A stretch of 17,053 nt of DNA, from assembly GCA_023264215.1 (NCBI GenBank), contig JALQSY010000022.1:1-17053 (forward strand), given 5' to 3'. Of the stretch, positions 1 to 5,755 are shown piece after piece. The DNA is from Candidatus Nanopelagicales bacterium (GTDB lineage: Bacteria; Actinomycetota; Actinomycetes; S36-B12). The first letter of the stretch is position 1. Each line of letters starts with the position of its first letter. The notes below the pieces were generated by a model. That model did no database searches. It was given only the letters and a program-made list of their open reading frames with translations, and had not been told where the DNA came from. The position numbers were made by a program, and so were the translations under genes.

Positions 1-656
1 GGAGCGAGGGGGACGTCGATGCCTCGGTCCTCGGCGCCATGGTGGCGATGGGCTACGACCGCGACTTCGCCTGCGTCATCGCGTCGGGGATGCCGGCCGC
101 ATGGCCGGCGCAGCCGGCGACCGGCATGGGGGGAGTCCTGCTCCACGACGGTCGGGCATCGCTGCCCGCGGGACTGGGCCTGGATCCCGGGGCGATCGGC
201 AAGGGACTCGCGGGGGACATCGTCGCCACCGAGATCGCCGCGGCTGGCGCAGCGGCCGTACTGGTGAGCATCGGCGGCGACGTCGTCACGGCGGGCACCC
301 CGCCGGACTCGCCGGGTTGGCGGATCTCGGTGCGCGATGACCGCGCCCCGACACGACCGGAGATCGACGTCGTCACGCTGAGCGGTGACCGCAGCGCCGT
401 GGCGACCTCCTCCGGCCTGCGCCGACGCTGGTCGGGCCGCCATCACGTCGTCGACCCGCGATCGGGTCGGCCCGCGGCGAGCGACATCGCGCAGGCGACC
501 GTCATCGCCGACTGCGGCTGGCGCGCCGAGGCCGGGGCCACGGTGGCGCTGATCCGAGGCAGTCGAAGCGCCGCGTGGCTGACCGCACGCGGGTGCGCAT
601 CGATCCTGCTCGCCGGCGAGGCGAGCGCGCTGGAGGGAGGCCGCACCCATGCTTGA
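1..656 (+). CDS. apbE: FAD:protein FMN transferase (ApbE family), 5' partial
   Basis: The C-terminal part of an ApbE-type flavin transferase, which attaches FMN from FAD to Thr/Ser of partner proteins outside the membrane, using Mg2+. The frame is open from base 3, so the N-terminus lies outside the window; the ATG at 39 is internal, because the residues before it (SEGDVDASVLGA) fit the family. Visible motifs are the LDPGAIGKGLAGD signature (about 180-218), a following GGDV, and ATSSGLRRRW then HHVVDPRSGRPA, the usual C-terminal ApbE block. The stop TGA (654-656) overlaps the ATG of the next gene (649) by 8 bp, which implies translational coupling to the haem membrane protein. This pairing suggests a flavin/haem electron-transfer unit. 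An FMN-binding substrate protein is not in view and may lie upstream. The family call is firm; the substrate is inference. Confidence 0.9.
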   Translation, partial: SEGDVDASVLGAMVAMGYDRDFACVIASGMPAAWPAQPATGMGGVLLHDGRASLPAGLGLDPGAIGKGLAGDIVATEIAAAGAAAVLVSIGGDVVTAGTPPDSPGWRISVRDDRAPTRPEIDVVTLSGDRSAVATSSGLRRRWSGRHHVVDPRSGRPAASDIAQATVIADCGWRAEAGATVALIRGSRSAAWLTARGCASILLAGEASALEGGRTHA

Positions 657-1200
657 CACGTGGGACGCGGTGCCCTGGACCTGGGTCATCATCCGCGCGA
701 CCGGGGTCGGGGCGTGGCTTGCACTCACGGCGGTCGTCGCGTGGGGCCTGGCCGTGCGGGGCGCCAAGGCGGCTGGCCGACCCGTGTCGCGTGCCCTGTC
801 GCTGCATCGCTGGCTGGGCACGGTGGCGCTGCTGCTCGTGCTCGTGCACATGGCCCTGCTGCTCGTCGACACCTACGTGCCGTTCACCGTCGTTGAGATC
901 CTCGTGCCGCTCGCAGCCCCCTGGAAGCCGCTCGCCGTCGGCCTGGGCACGGTTGCCTTCTGGCTGATGGTGCCGGCGTGGTTCCTCGGCCGCATGCGCC
1001 GGCGCTGGGGGGATCGGTGGTTCCTGCGCGTGCACGCGCTGGCGTACGCCGCATGGCCGCTGGCCACGGCCCACTACGTGCTCGCCGGCACCGACGCACT
1101 CGCGCTGTGGTCGCTCGCACTCCTCATCGCCGGCACGGCCGTGATCGTCGTCATGCTCCTCACGCGATCGACGCGCGAGCGCGCGAGCGCGAATCGCTAG
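649..1200 (+). CDS. Ferric-reductase-like transmembrane haem protein
   Basis: A 183-residue integral membrane protein with about five to six hydrophobic segments, resembling the haem-b transmembrane part of ferric reductases and YedZ/MsrQ-like proteins. Candidate haem ligands are H53 (SLHRWLG), H67 (LVHMA), H129 (RVHALAY) and H142 (TAHYVL), in two pairs spaced as expected for b haems within the membrane. No cytoplasmic FAD/NAD domain follows, so electrons must come from or go to another protein. The ATG overlaps the apbE stop by 8 bp, which ties it to flavinylation and suggests that it passes electrons to or from an FMN-carrying partner. The stop TAG at 1198-1200 also forms the first half of a -10 hexamer for the next gene. 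The membrane-haem assignment is good; the electron partner and direction are unknown. Confidence 0.8.
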   Translation: MLDTWDAVPWTWVIIRATGVGAWLALTAVVAWGLAVRGAKAAGRPVSRALSLHRWLGTVALLLVLVHMALLLVDTYVPFTVVEILVPLAAPWKPLAVGLGTVAFWLMVPAWFLGRMRRRWGDRWFLRVHALAYAAWPLATAHYVLAGTDALALWSLALLIAGTAVIVVMLLTRSTRERASANR

Positions 1201-1203
1201 CAT
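1198..1203 (+). promoter_or_regulatory. -10 element TAGCAT for a leaderless start at 1210
   Basis: The hexamer matches the actinobacterial TANNNT -10 and ends 6 nt before GTG 1210, the spacing at which the transcript would begin at the start codon. It supports GTG 1210 over ATG 1219. Its TAG is the stop codon of the upstream gene. No clear -35 is visible. Confidence 0.6.
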
Positions 1204-1209
1204 CGCCCG

Positions 1210-2409
1210 GTGCCCCCGATGAGTATCGACGTCGCCGCCCTGCGCGCGGACACGCCCGGCTGCGCCAACGTCACGCACCTGAACAATGCCGGATCGGCGC
1301 TGCCTCCGAGCGTGGTCACCGACACGATGGTCGACCACCTGCGTCGCGAGGAGCAGGTCGGCGGGTACGAGGCGCACGCCGAGGCCCGCGATCGCGTGGC
1401 GGCCGTCTACGCCTCCGTGGGAGCACTCGTCAACGCGCCCATCGAGCGCGTCGCGCTCGTGGAGTCCGCGACAGTGGCCTGGGACCGTGGCCTGCAGGCG
1501 ATCGCCTTCAGCGATCCGATCGAGCCGGGCGACCGCATGCTCGTGTCGGGGAGCGAGTACGCCTCCAACGTCCTGCCGCTGCTCCAGCTCGCCAGGCGCA
1601 CGGGAGCATCGGTCGAGGTGATCCCCGACGGGCCCGACGGTGCCGTCGACGTGGGAGCCCTCGACCAGATGCTCGACGAGCGCGTGCGCATCGTGTCGAT
1701 CAATCACGCTCCCAGCCAGAACGGCCTGGTCAACGACGTCGTCGGCATTGGCGATGTGCTGCGTCGCCACGGGTCGCCCGCGTGGTACCTCGTCGATGCA
1801 TGCCAATCCGTCGGACAGATGCCGCTCGACATGGGGCGAATCGGCTGCGATGTGCTCTCGGCCACCGGGCGCAAATTCCTGCGCGGGCCGCGGGCGACCG
1901 GCTTCCTCGTCGTCTCCCAGCGCATGATCGACGACCTCGAGCCCTTCCCCGCCGACCTGCACGCGGCGACCTGGACGACCCGTGAGGACTACGAGCTCGC
2001 GGAGGGGGCCGCACGCTTCGAGTCGTGGGAGAAGGCGTACGCCGCGCTCCTGGGCATGGGATCCGCCATCGACTACGCGCTCGGCTGCGGGATCGACGCG
2101 ATCGCCGAGCGGATCGGTGCCCTGGCCGATCGCGCACGCGCGGGGCTGGAGCAGATCCCCGGCGTCACCGTCCGCGATCGCGGCTCGGTGCAGTCGGGCA
2201 TCGTCACCATCCGCGTCGACGATCCAGCGGGGGTGGTCAGCGCGCTGCGCGCGCGGGGAATCAACACGAGCCTGTCGACACCGGACTACTCCCAGATCGA
2301 CTTCGGACGCGACCAGACCACCGGGCTCGTCCGCATCAGCCCGCACGCCTACAACACCGAGGACGAGGTCGATCGGATGATCGCAGCAGTGGCCGAGCTG
2401 TCCCGCTAG
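1210..2409 (+). CDS. Class V aminotransferase-fold PLP enzyme
   Basis: A 399-residue enzyme of the class V aminotransferase / cysteine desulfurase / isopenicillin-N-epimerase-like group. LNNAGSALPP near residue 24 is the family N-terminal substrate loop. D196 in VDACQS contacts the PLP ring nitrogen, Q199 the PLP oxygen, and K222 in TGRKFLRGPR is the Schiff-base lysine. A late LVRISPHAYNTEDE segment supplies the substrate-carboxylate arginine. The GRKFLRGPRATGF block is more like the lyase/epimerase-like branch than IscS/SufS, and no IscS-type mobile cysteine loop is obvious, so an iron-sulfur role is unlikely. A C-S lyase or amino-acid lyase role is possible, but the substrate is not readable. 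The GTG start is preferred because of the -10 six bases upstream. The stop shares CTAG 2406-2409 with the converging methyltransferase gene. Confidence 0.85.
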   Translation: MPPMSIDVAALRADTPGCANVTHLNNAGSALPPSVVTDTMVDHLRREEQVGGYEAHAEARDRVAAVYASVGALVNAPIERVALVESATVAWDRGLQAIAFSDPIEPGDRMLVSGSEYASNVLPLLQLARRTGASVEVIPDGPDGAVDVGALDQMLDERVRIVSINHAPSQNGLVNDVVGIGDVLRRHGSPAWYLVDACQSVGQMPLDMGRIGCDVLSATGRKFLRGPRATGFLVVSQRMIDDLEPFPADLHAATWTTREDYELAEGAARFESWEKAYAALLGMGSAIDYALGCGIDAIAERIGALADRARAGLEQIPGVTVRDRGSVQSGIVTIRVDDPAGVVSALRARGINTSLSTPDYSQIDFGRDQTTGLVRISPHAYNTEDEVDRMIAAVAELSR

Positions 2410-2987
2410 GGACGCTGCTCGAAGACGTGCTGCCTGATCCAGGCGTGCATCGCCACGGCCGCTGCGGCACCGGCATTGATGCTGCGGGTGGATCCGTACT
2501 GCGTGATGGCGAGCATGTCGACGCACGCTGCACGCGCCTGCTCCGACAGGCCCGGACCCTCCTGGCCGAAGATCAGGATGCACTCGCGCGGGATGTCGTA
2601 GGTCTCCATGGGCACCGAGCCTTCGACGTTGTCGATGCCGATGAGGGGCAGGCCCTGCCCCTGCGCCCATCGGACCAGGTCCTCGATCGACGCGTGGTGG
2701 CGCACATGCTGGTAGCGCTCGGTCACCATCGCGCCTCGCCTGTTCCATCGCCGGTTGCCGACGATGTGCACCTCGGCCGCGAGGAACGCGTTGGCGGATC
2801 GCACGACGGAGCCGATGTTCATGTCGTGCTCGAAGTTCTCGATGGCCACGTGGAACGGATGACGACGTGCATCGAGATCGGCGACGATCGCCTCCACCGT
2901 CCAATTGCGGTAGCGATCGACGACGTTGCGCGTGTCACCGTGCTCGAGCAGCTCCGGATCGAGCCGCGCGCCGTCCGGTGACTCCAT
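2406..2987 (-). CDS. TrmH/SpoU-family RNA 2'-O-methyltransferase
   Basis: A 193-residue SPOUT (trefoil-knot) methyltransferase that uses S-adenosylmethionine to methylate a ribose 2'-OH in tRNA or rRNA. All three SpoU motifs are present: motif 1 NIGSVVRSANAF (57-68) with the conserved Asn and Arg, motif 2 ILIFGQEGPGLS (about 137-148), and motif 3 STRSINAGAAAAVAMHAW (166-183), which forms the knot and SAM site. The catalytic core is essentially the whole protein, with only about 45 extra N-terminal residues and no separate RNA-binding domain. The target nucleotide cannot be read from the sequence. The ATG at 2987 lies 7 nt after a TACGCT -10 on the minus strand, so the mRNA is probably leaderless. 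It is divergent from the DUF368 gene with only 23 bp between starts, and convergent with the class V enzyme gene through a shared CTAG. Confidence 0.88.
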   Translation of the reverse strand: MESPDGARLDPELLEHGDTRNVVDRYRNWTVEAIVADLDARRHPFHVAIENFEHDMNIGSVVRSANAFLAAEVHIVGNRRWNRRGAMVTERYQHVRHHASIEDLVRWAQGQGLPLIGIDNVEGSVPMETYDIPRECILIFGQEGPGLSEQARAACVDMLAITQYGSTRSINAGAAAAVAMHAWIRQHVFEQRP

Positions 2988-2994
2988 GGAGTGA

Positions 2995-3000
2995 AGCGTA
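2995..3000 (-). promoter_or_regulatory. -10 element TACGCT for the TrmH-family gene
   Basis: Read on the minus strand, TACGCT ends 7 nt before ATG 2987, which fits a leaderless transcript. Its TA step (2999-3000) is the same two base pairs as the TA of the plus-strand -10 that serves the DUF368 gene. Confidence 0.55.
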
Positions 3001-3004
3001 GGCT
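2999..3004 (+). promoter_or_regulatory. -10 element TAGGCT for a leaderless start at 3011
   Basis: TAGGCT ends 6 nt before GTG 3011, which fits transcription starting at the start codon. It shares its TA with the opposing -10 and so forms a symmetric bidirectional promoter core, AGCGTAGGCT. Confidence 0.6.
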
Positions 3005-3010
3005 CACCGC

Positions 3011-3913
3011 GTGCTGTTGATCGTCAACCTCGTGCGCGGGATCCTCATCGGCGTCGCCGAGGTCATCCCGGGCGTCAGCGGGGGCACCGTCGCCCTGATC
3101 GTGGGCCTGTATCGCCGTCTCATCGATGCGCTCGCCGACGTCGTGCTCGCCGGGCGTCGGCTCATCACCGGTCCGCGCAGCGAGGTGGGGCCGCTGATCC
3201 GCGGCCTGCCCTGGGCGATGCTGATCCCCGTCGGCATCGGCATGGTCGCGGCACTCATCGCCGGAGCGCGCATCCTCGAACCCCTCCTCGACACCCACCC
3301 CGTGCAGATGCGAGCGCTCTTCTTCGGTCTCGTGGCGGCCGGGGTCGCCGTACCGCTGGGCATCCTGCTGCGCACGCCCCCCGGGCGGATCGATGCGAAG
3401 GCCGGCATCCTCATCGTCGTCGCCGCCATCGCCGCGGCCGTGCTCACCGGACTGCCCCCCGGCAATGTCACGGACCCACCGCTCATCGCCGTGTTCTTCG
3501 CCGCGGCGGCCGCCATCTGCGCGCTCGTGCTACCCGGTGTCTCCGGCTCGTTCCTGCTGCTGTCCTTCGGCCTCTACGAGCCGACGATCGCGGCCGTCAA
3601 CGAGCGCAACCTCGCCTATCTCGTGGTCTTCGCGCTCGGCGCCGCCTTCGGCCTCGCGGCCTTCGTGTCGGTCCTGCGCTGGCTGCTGGACAACCAGGCC
3701 CGCATCACGATGGCGGTCATCGTCGGCCTGATGATCGGCTCGCTGCGCGCCCTGTGGCCCTGGCAGGACGCCGACCGAGGCCTGCTCGCCCCGTCATCGG
3801 ATGTGATCAGCGCGATCGTGCTCGCCCTGATCGGCGCGGGCATCGTCGCGGGGCTGCTGTGGATCGAACGGCGCCTGCACCTCACCGAGGCGGAGGCCGA
3901 GGCGGTCGACTAG
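3011..3913 (+). CDS. DUF368 membrane protein, predicted polyprenyl-phosphate transporter
   Basis: A 300-residue polytopic membrane protein of the DUF368 family. Members have been linked to returning undecaprenyl phosphate (C55-P), the lipid carrier of cell-wall synthesis, from the outer to the inner leaflet. The family's two pseudo-symmetric signatures are clear: GVAEVIPGVSGGT at residues 14-26 and VLPGVSGSFLL at 173-183, each opening a re-entrant or helical segment. A conserved-looking LMIGSLRALWPW lies at 240-251. There is no signal peptide; the first signature is within the first helix. The GTG start is chosen because it is the first codon before VNLVRG and lies 6 nt after a -10 hexamer. 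It stands alone, divergent from the TrmH-family gene and convergent with pyrE through a shared CTAG. The family is firm; the lipid substrate is by family inference. Confidence 0.88.
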   Translation: MLLIVNLVRGILIGVAEVIPGVSGGTVALIVGLYRRLIDALADVVLAGRRLITGPRSEVGPLIRGLPWAMLIPVGIGMVAALIAGARILEPLLDTHPVQMRALFFGLVAAGVAVPLGILLRTPPGRIDAKAGILIVVAAIAAAVLTGLPPGNVTDPPLIAVFFAAAAAICALVLPGVSGSFLLLSFGLYEPTIAAVNERNLAYLVVFALGAAFGLAAFVSVLRWLLDNQARITMAVIVGLMIGSLRALWPWQDADRGLLAPSSDVISAIVLALIGAGIVAGLLWIERRLHLTEAEAEAVD

Positions 3914-4446
3914 GCCAGTCCCAGATCGGCGAGCGAATATGCGGCGCGGTACTGAAGTCCCGCCTCGCGCACCGCATCGCCGGCACCGCGATCGACGATG
4001 ACGGCGACACCGATCACGTCGGCCCCGGCTTCGCGCAGGGCGTCGACCGCGGCCATGACGCTCGAGCCCGTCGTCGAGGTGTCCTCGACGGCGAGCACGC
4101 GCCGCCCGGCGACATCGGGACCCTCGATGCGACGCTGCAATCCGTGCGCCTTGCCCTCCTTGCGGACGACGAAGGCATCGACGCGATCCCCTCGGGCAGC
4201 GGCGGCGTGGAGCATCGCGGTGCCGACCGGATCGGCACCGAGCGTGAGGCCGCCGACGGCGTCGTAGTCCCAGTCCGACGTCAGGTCGAGCATCACGCGG
4301 CCGATGAGCGGGGCCGCCTGAGCGTCGAGGGTGACCCGACGCAGGTCCACGTAGTAATCCGCCTCGCGGCCACTGGACAAGATCACCTTGCCGTGGACGA
4401 CGGCCTTGTCGGTGATCTGCTGACGGAGGGCCTCGCGATCGCTCAT
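3910..4446 (-). CDS. pyrE: Orotate phosphoribosyltransferase
   Basis: A 178-residue type I phosphoribosyltransferase that converts orotate and PRPP to orotidine 5'-phosphate, the fifth step of de novo UMP synthesis, in the cytosol. The PRPP-binding loop VLAVEDTSTTGSS is at 117-129, with the usual acidic pair as ED followed by T. The catalytic lysine region FVVRKEGKAHG is at 92-102, and the N-terminal K20 with Y31/D32 (ADYYVDLRR) fits the orotate end. Length is typical for the short bacterial form. It is separate from any other pyr gene here. The ATG lies 6 nt after TAGGGT on the minus strand, so the transcript is probably leaderless with no room for an attenuator. Its stop codon shares CTAG 3910-3913 with the DUF368 gene. 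Confidence 0.92.
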   Translation of the reverse strand: MSDREALRQQITDKAVVHGKVILSSGREADYYVDLRRVTLDAQAAPLIGRVMLDLTSDWDYDAVGGLTLGADPVGTAMLHAAAARGDRVDAFVVRKEGKAHGLQRRIEGPDVAGRRVLAVEDTSTTGSSVMAAVDALREAGADVIGVAVIVDRGAGDAVREAGLQYRAAYSLADLGLA

Positions 4447-4449
4447 ACG

Positions 4450-4465
4450 CGCACCCTAGGGTGCG
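4450..4465. promoter_or_regulatory. Perfect 16-bp palindrome forming a bidirectional -10
   Basis: CGCACCCTAGGGTGCG is its own reverse complement and fills most of the 23 bp between the pyrE start (4446) and GTG 4470. It carries TAGGGT on both strands: 4457-4462 on plus, 7 nt before GTG 4470, and 4458-4453 on minus, 6 nt before ATG 4446. Both spacings fit leaderless starts. The symmetry could also serve a dimeric repressor. Confidence 0.6.
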
Positions 4466-4469
4466 TGAC

Positions 4470-4895
4470 GTGGCCATCGGAAGCGTGGTGCTGACACCGG
4501 GTTCGGCGTACGACGTGCCCGGCGCGATCGACCTGTCCGGCGAGGATTTCGCGCTCTCGGAGTGGACCGCCCGCACCGCCCTGGCGATCGCCGCGCAGGC
4601 ACCGGTGGCTCCCCTGCTGCTCGTGCTCACGGGCGAGGCGGCCGCGCTGGCACCGCACCTGGGCTTCGCCCAGCGCTCGGCCCGCCGTACCGTCGGCGGC
4701 TACGTGCTCGTCGACCCGGTGCTGCCCAAGCCCGGAGCCGTGAGCGACTGGCCCGACGCCCCCGTGGGCGTCGTCATCACCCCGGGCGCCAACTCCGATG
4801 CGCGCTCGGCCGCTCTCGGCGCGAGATTGCGCGGCTGGGAGGTGCGCGACGGCGACCCGAGCACCCTGATCCGCGAGATCGCAGCCGTCCCCTAG
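4470..4895 (+). CDS. Small hypothetical protein, alpha/beta-hydrolase-like fragment
   Basis: A 141-residue protein I do not recognise with certainty. The GTG at 4470 is chosen over GTG 4461 because it lies 7 nt after the palindromic TAGGGT, and because 4461 would sit inside that -10. Its alternation of hydrophobic strands (PLLLVLTG, GGYVLVDPVLP, VGVVITPGA) with Ala-rich helices, and the VDPVLPKPG...DWPDAPVGVVITPG stretch, resemble the second half of short actinobacterial alpha/beta hydrolases. I see no GxSxG nucleophile elbow and no convincing His near the end, so catalysis by that mechanism is doubtful. There is no signal peptide. It is divergent from pyrE and convergent with the dehydrogenase gene, sharing CTAG 4892-4895. 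It may be a degenerate or non-enzymatic binding member. The gene is likely real; its function is unknown. Confidence 0.65.
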   Translation: MAIGSVVLTPGSAYDVPGAIDLSGEDFALSEWTARTALAIAAQAPVAPLLLVLTGEAAALAPHLGFAQRSARRTVGGYVLVDPVLPKPGAVSDWPDAPVGVVITPGANSDARSAALGARLRGWEVRDGDPSTLIREIAAVP

Positions 4896-5668
4896 GTCGT
4901 CGTGCGGGCCCGTACCTGGCCGCCGGGGCGACGCGCGCCGATCGCGCGCACGAGCGGGCGCGGCAGGTACTGCGCGGCAAGCGACAGGGCCTTGTACTGC
5001 GGACCCGCGACGCTGATCGGACGGCCCTTGCGCACATCGGAGAGAGCGCGATCGACGACGTCCTGCGTATCGAGCCACATCCATTCCGGGAGCGCATCCA
5101 TCTGCATGCTCGCGCGCTGGTGGAACTCCGTGTGCGTGAAGCCCGGGCACACCGCGGTGACGTGCACGCCGGTGCCGGCGAGCTCCAGCGCCAGGCTCTC
5201 GCTGAAGACCGTGACCCAGGCCTTGGACGCGGAGTAGGTGCCGCCGGTGATCCAGCCCGCGACGCTGCTCACGTTGAGCACGGCTCCGCTGCCGCGGGCG
5301 ATCATGCCCGGAAGGGCAGCGTGGGTCAGTCGCATGACCGCGGTGACCAGGACATCGAGCATCTGCTGCTCCAGATCCAGATCGCCCGACGAGAAGCGCT
5401 GGGGCACCCCGAACCCGGCATTGTTGACCAGGATCTCCACCGGGCGCGCCCGCAGGCGCTGCTCGACCTCGGCCAGCTGCGAGCGATCGGTGAGGTCGGC
5501 GGCCATCACCTCGACCTCGACGCGATGCCCGCGGAGCTCGGCGGCCACCAGGTCCAGTCGCTCGCGGTCGCGCGCGACGAGCACGAGGTCGTGTCCGCGC
5601 CGGGCGAGGGTGCGGGCGAAGGCCAGGCCGATGCCCGACGTCGCCCCGGTGATCAATGCGGTGCTCAT
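4892..5668 (-). CDS. Short-chain dehydrogenase/reductase (SDR)
   Basis: A 258-residue classical SDR, an NAD(P)-dependent oxidoreductase of unknown substrate. The Rossmann glycine motif TGATSGIG is at residues 7-14, NNAG at 82-85, and the active-site block NVSSVAGWITGGTYSASK gives S134/S135, Y145 and K149, followed by CPGF (174-177). R33 in VARDRER just after the second strand suggests NADP(H). The C-terminal segment is longer than the minimum and basic at the very end. ATG 5668 is chosen over upstream in-frame starts because AAGGGG stands 6 nt before it. This makes it one of the few operon-first genes here with a Shine-Dalgarno and leader rather than a leaderless start. It is divergent from the protease pair. 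The fold and mechanism are firm; the substrate is unknown. Confidence 0.9.
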   Translation of the reverse strand: MSTALITGATSGIGLAFARTLARRGHDLVLVARDRERLDLVAAELRGHRVEVEVMAADLTDRSQLAEVEQRLRARPVEILVNNAGFGVPQRFSSGDLDLEQQMLDVLVTAVMRLTHAALPGMIARGSGAVLNVSSVAGWITGGTYSASKAWVTVFSESLALELAGTGVHVTAVCPGFTHTEFHQRASMQMDALPEWMWLDTQDVVDRALSDVRKGRPISVAGPQYKALSLAAQYLPRPLVRAIGARRPGGQVRARTTT

Positions 5669-5674
5669 GTGAAT

Positions 5675-5680
5675 CCCCTT
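5675..5680 (-). promoter_or_regulatory. Shine-Dalgarno AAGGGG deciding the SDR start
   Basis: On the minus strand AAGGGG is separated by 6 nt from ATG 5668. It fixes the start and excludes the longer in-frame extension, which would run under the protease gene. Confidence 0.7.
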
Positions 5681-5717
5681 GGATCTGGATGCCATCGCCA
5701 CGCGGGGGGTCCGCGCA

Positions 5718-5732
5718 GCGGGCGTTGCCCGC
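5718..5732. promoter_or_regulatory. Inverted repeat upstream of the protease -10
   Basis: GCGGGC, GTT, GCCCGC: a 6-bp stem with 3-nt loop, ending 11 bp before the -10 at 5744 and covering where a -35 would be. It could be an operator for the protease operon or just GC-rich chance. It lies in the 87-bp spacer 5669-5755, which otherwise holds the SDR leader. Confidence 0.35.
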
Positions 5733-5743
5733 CCATCCTTGCC

Positions 5744-5749
5744 TACGCT
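5744..5749 (+). promoter_or_regulatory. -10 element TACGCT for a leaderless start at 5756
   Basis: TACGCT ends 6 nt before GTG 5756. It supports that start, which also gives a well-formed signal peptide. Confidence 0.6.
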
Positions 5750-5755
5750 GAGGCG

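Noticed and set aside
502..2904. An 800-codon open frame on the minus strand
   Set aside because: It runs antisense to the apbE, membrane-protein and class V genes. It is Arg/Gly/His-rich low-complexity translation without any motif, typical of GC-rich antisense frames.
4562..5755. A long in-frame N-terminal extension of the first protease
   Set aside because: It overlaps the small hypothetical and the SDR gene, has no motif, and would bury the signal peptide; GTG 5756 has a promoter and a secretory start.
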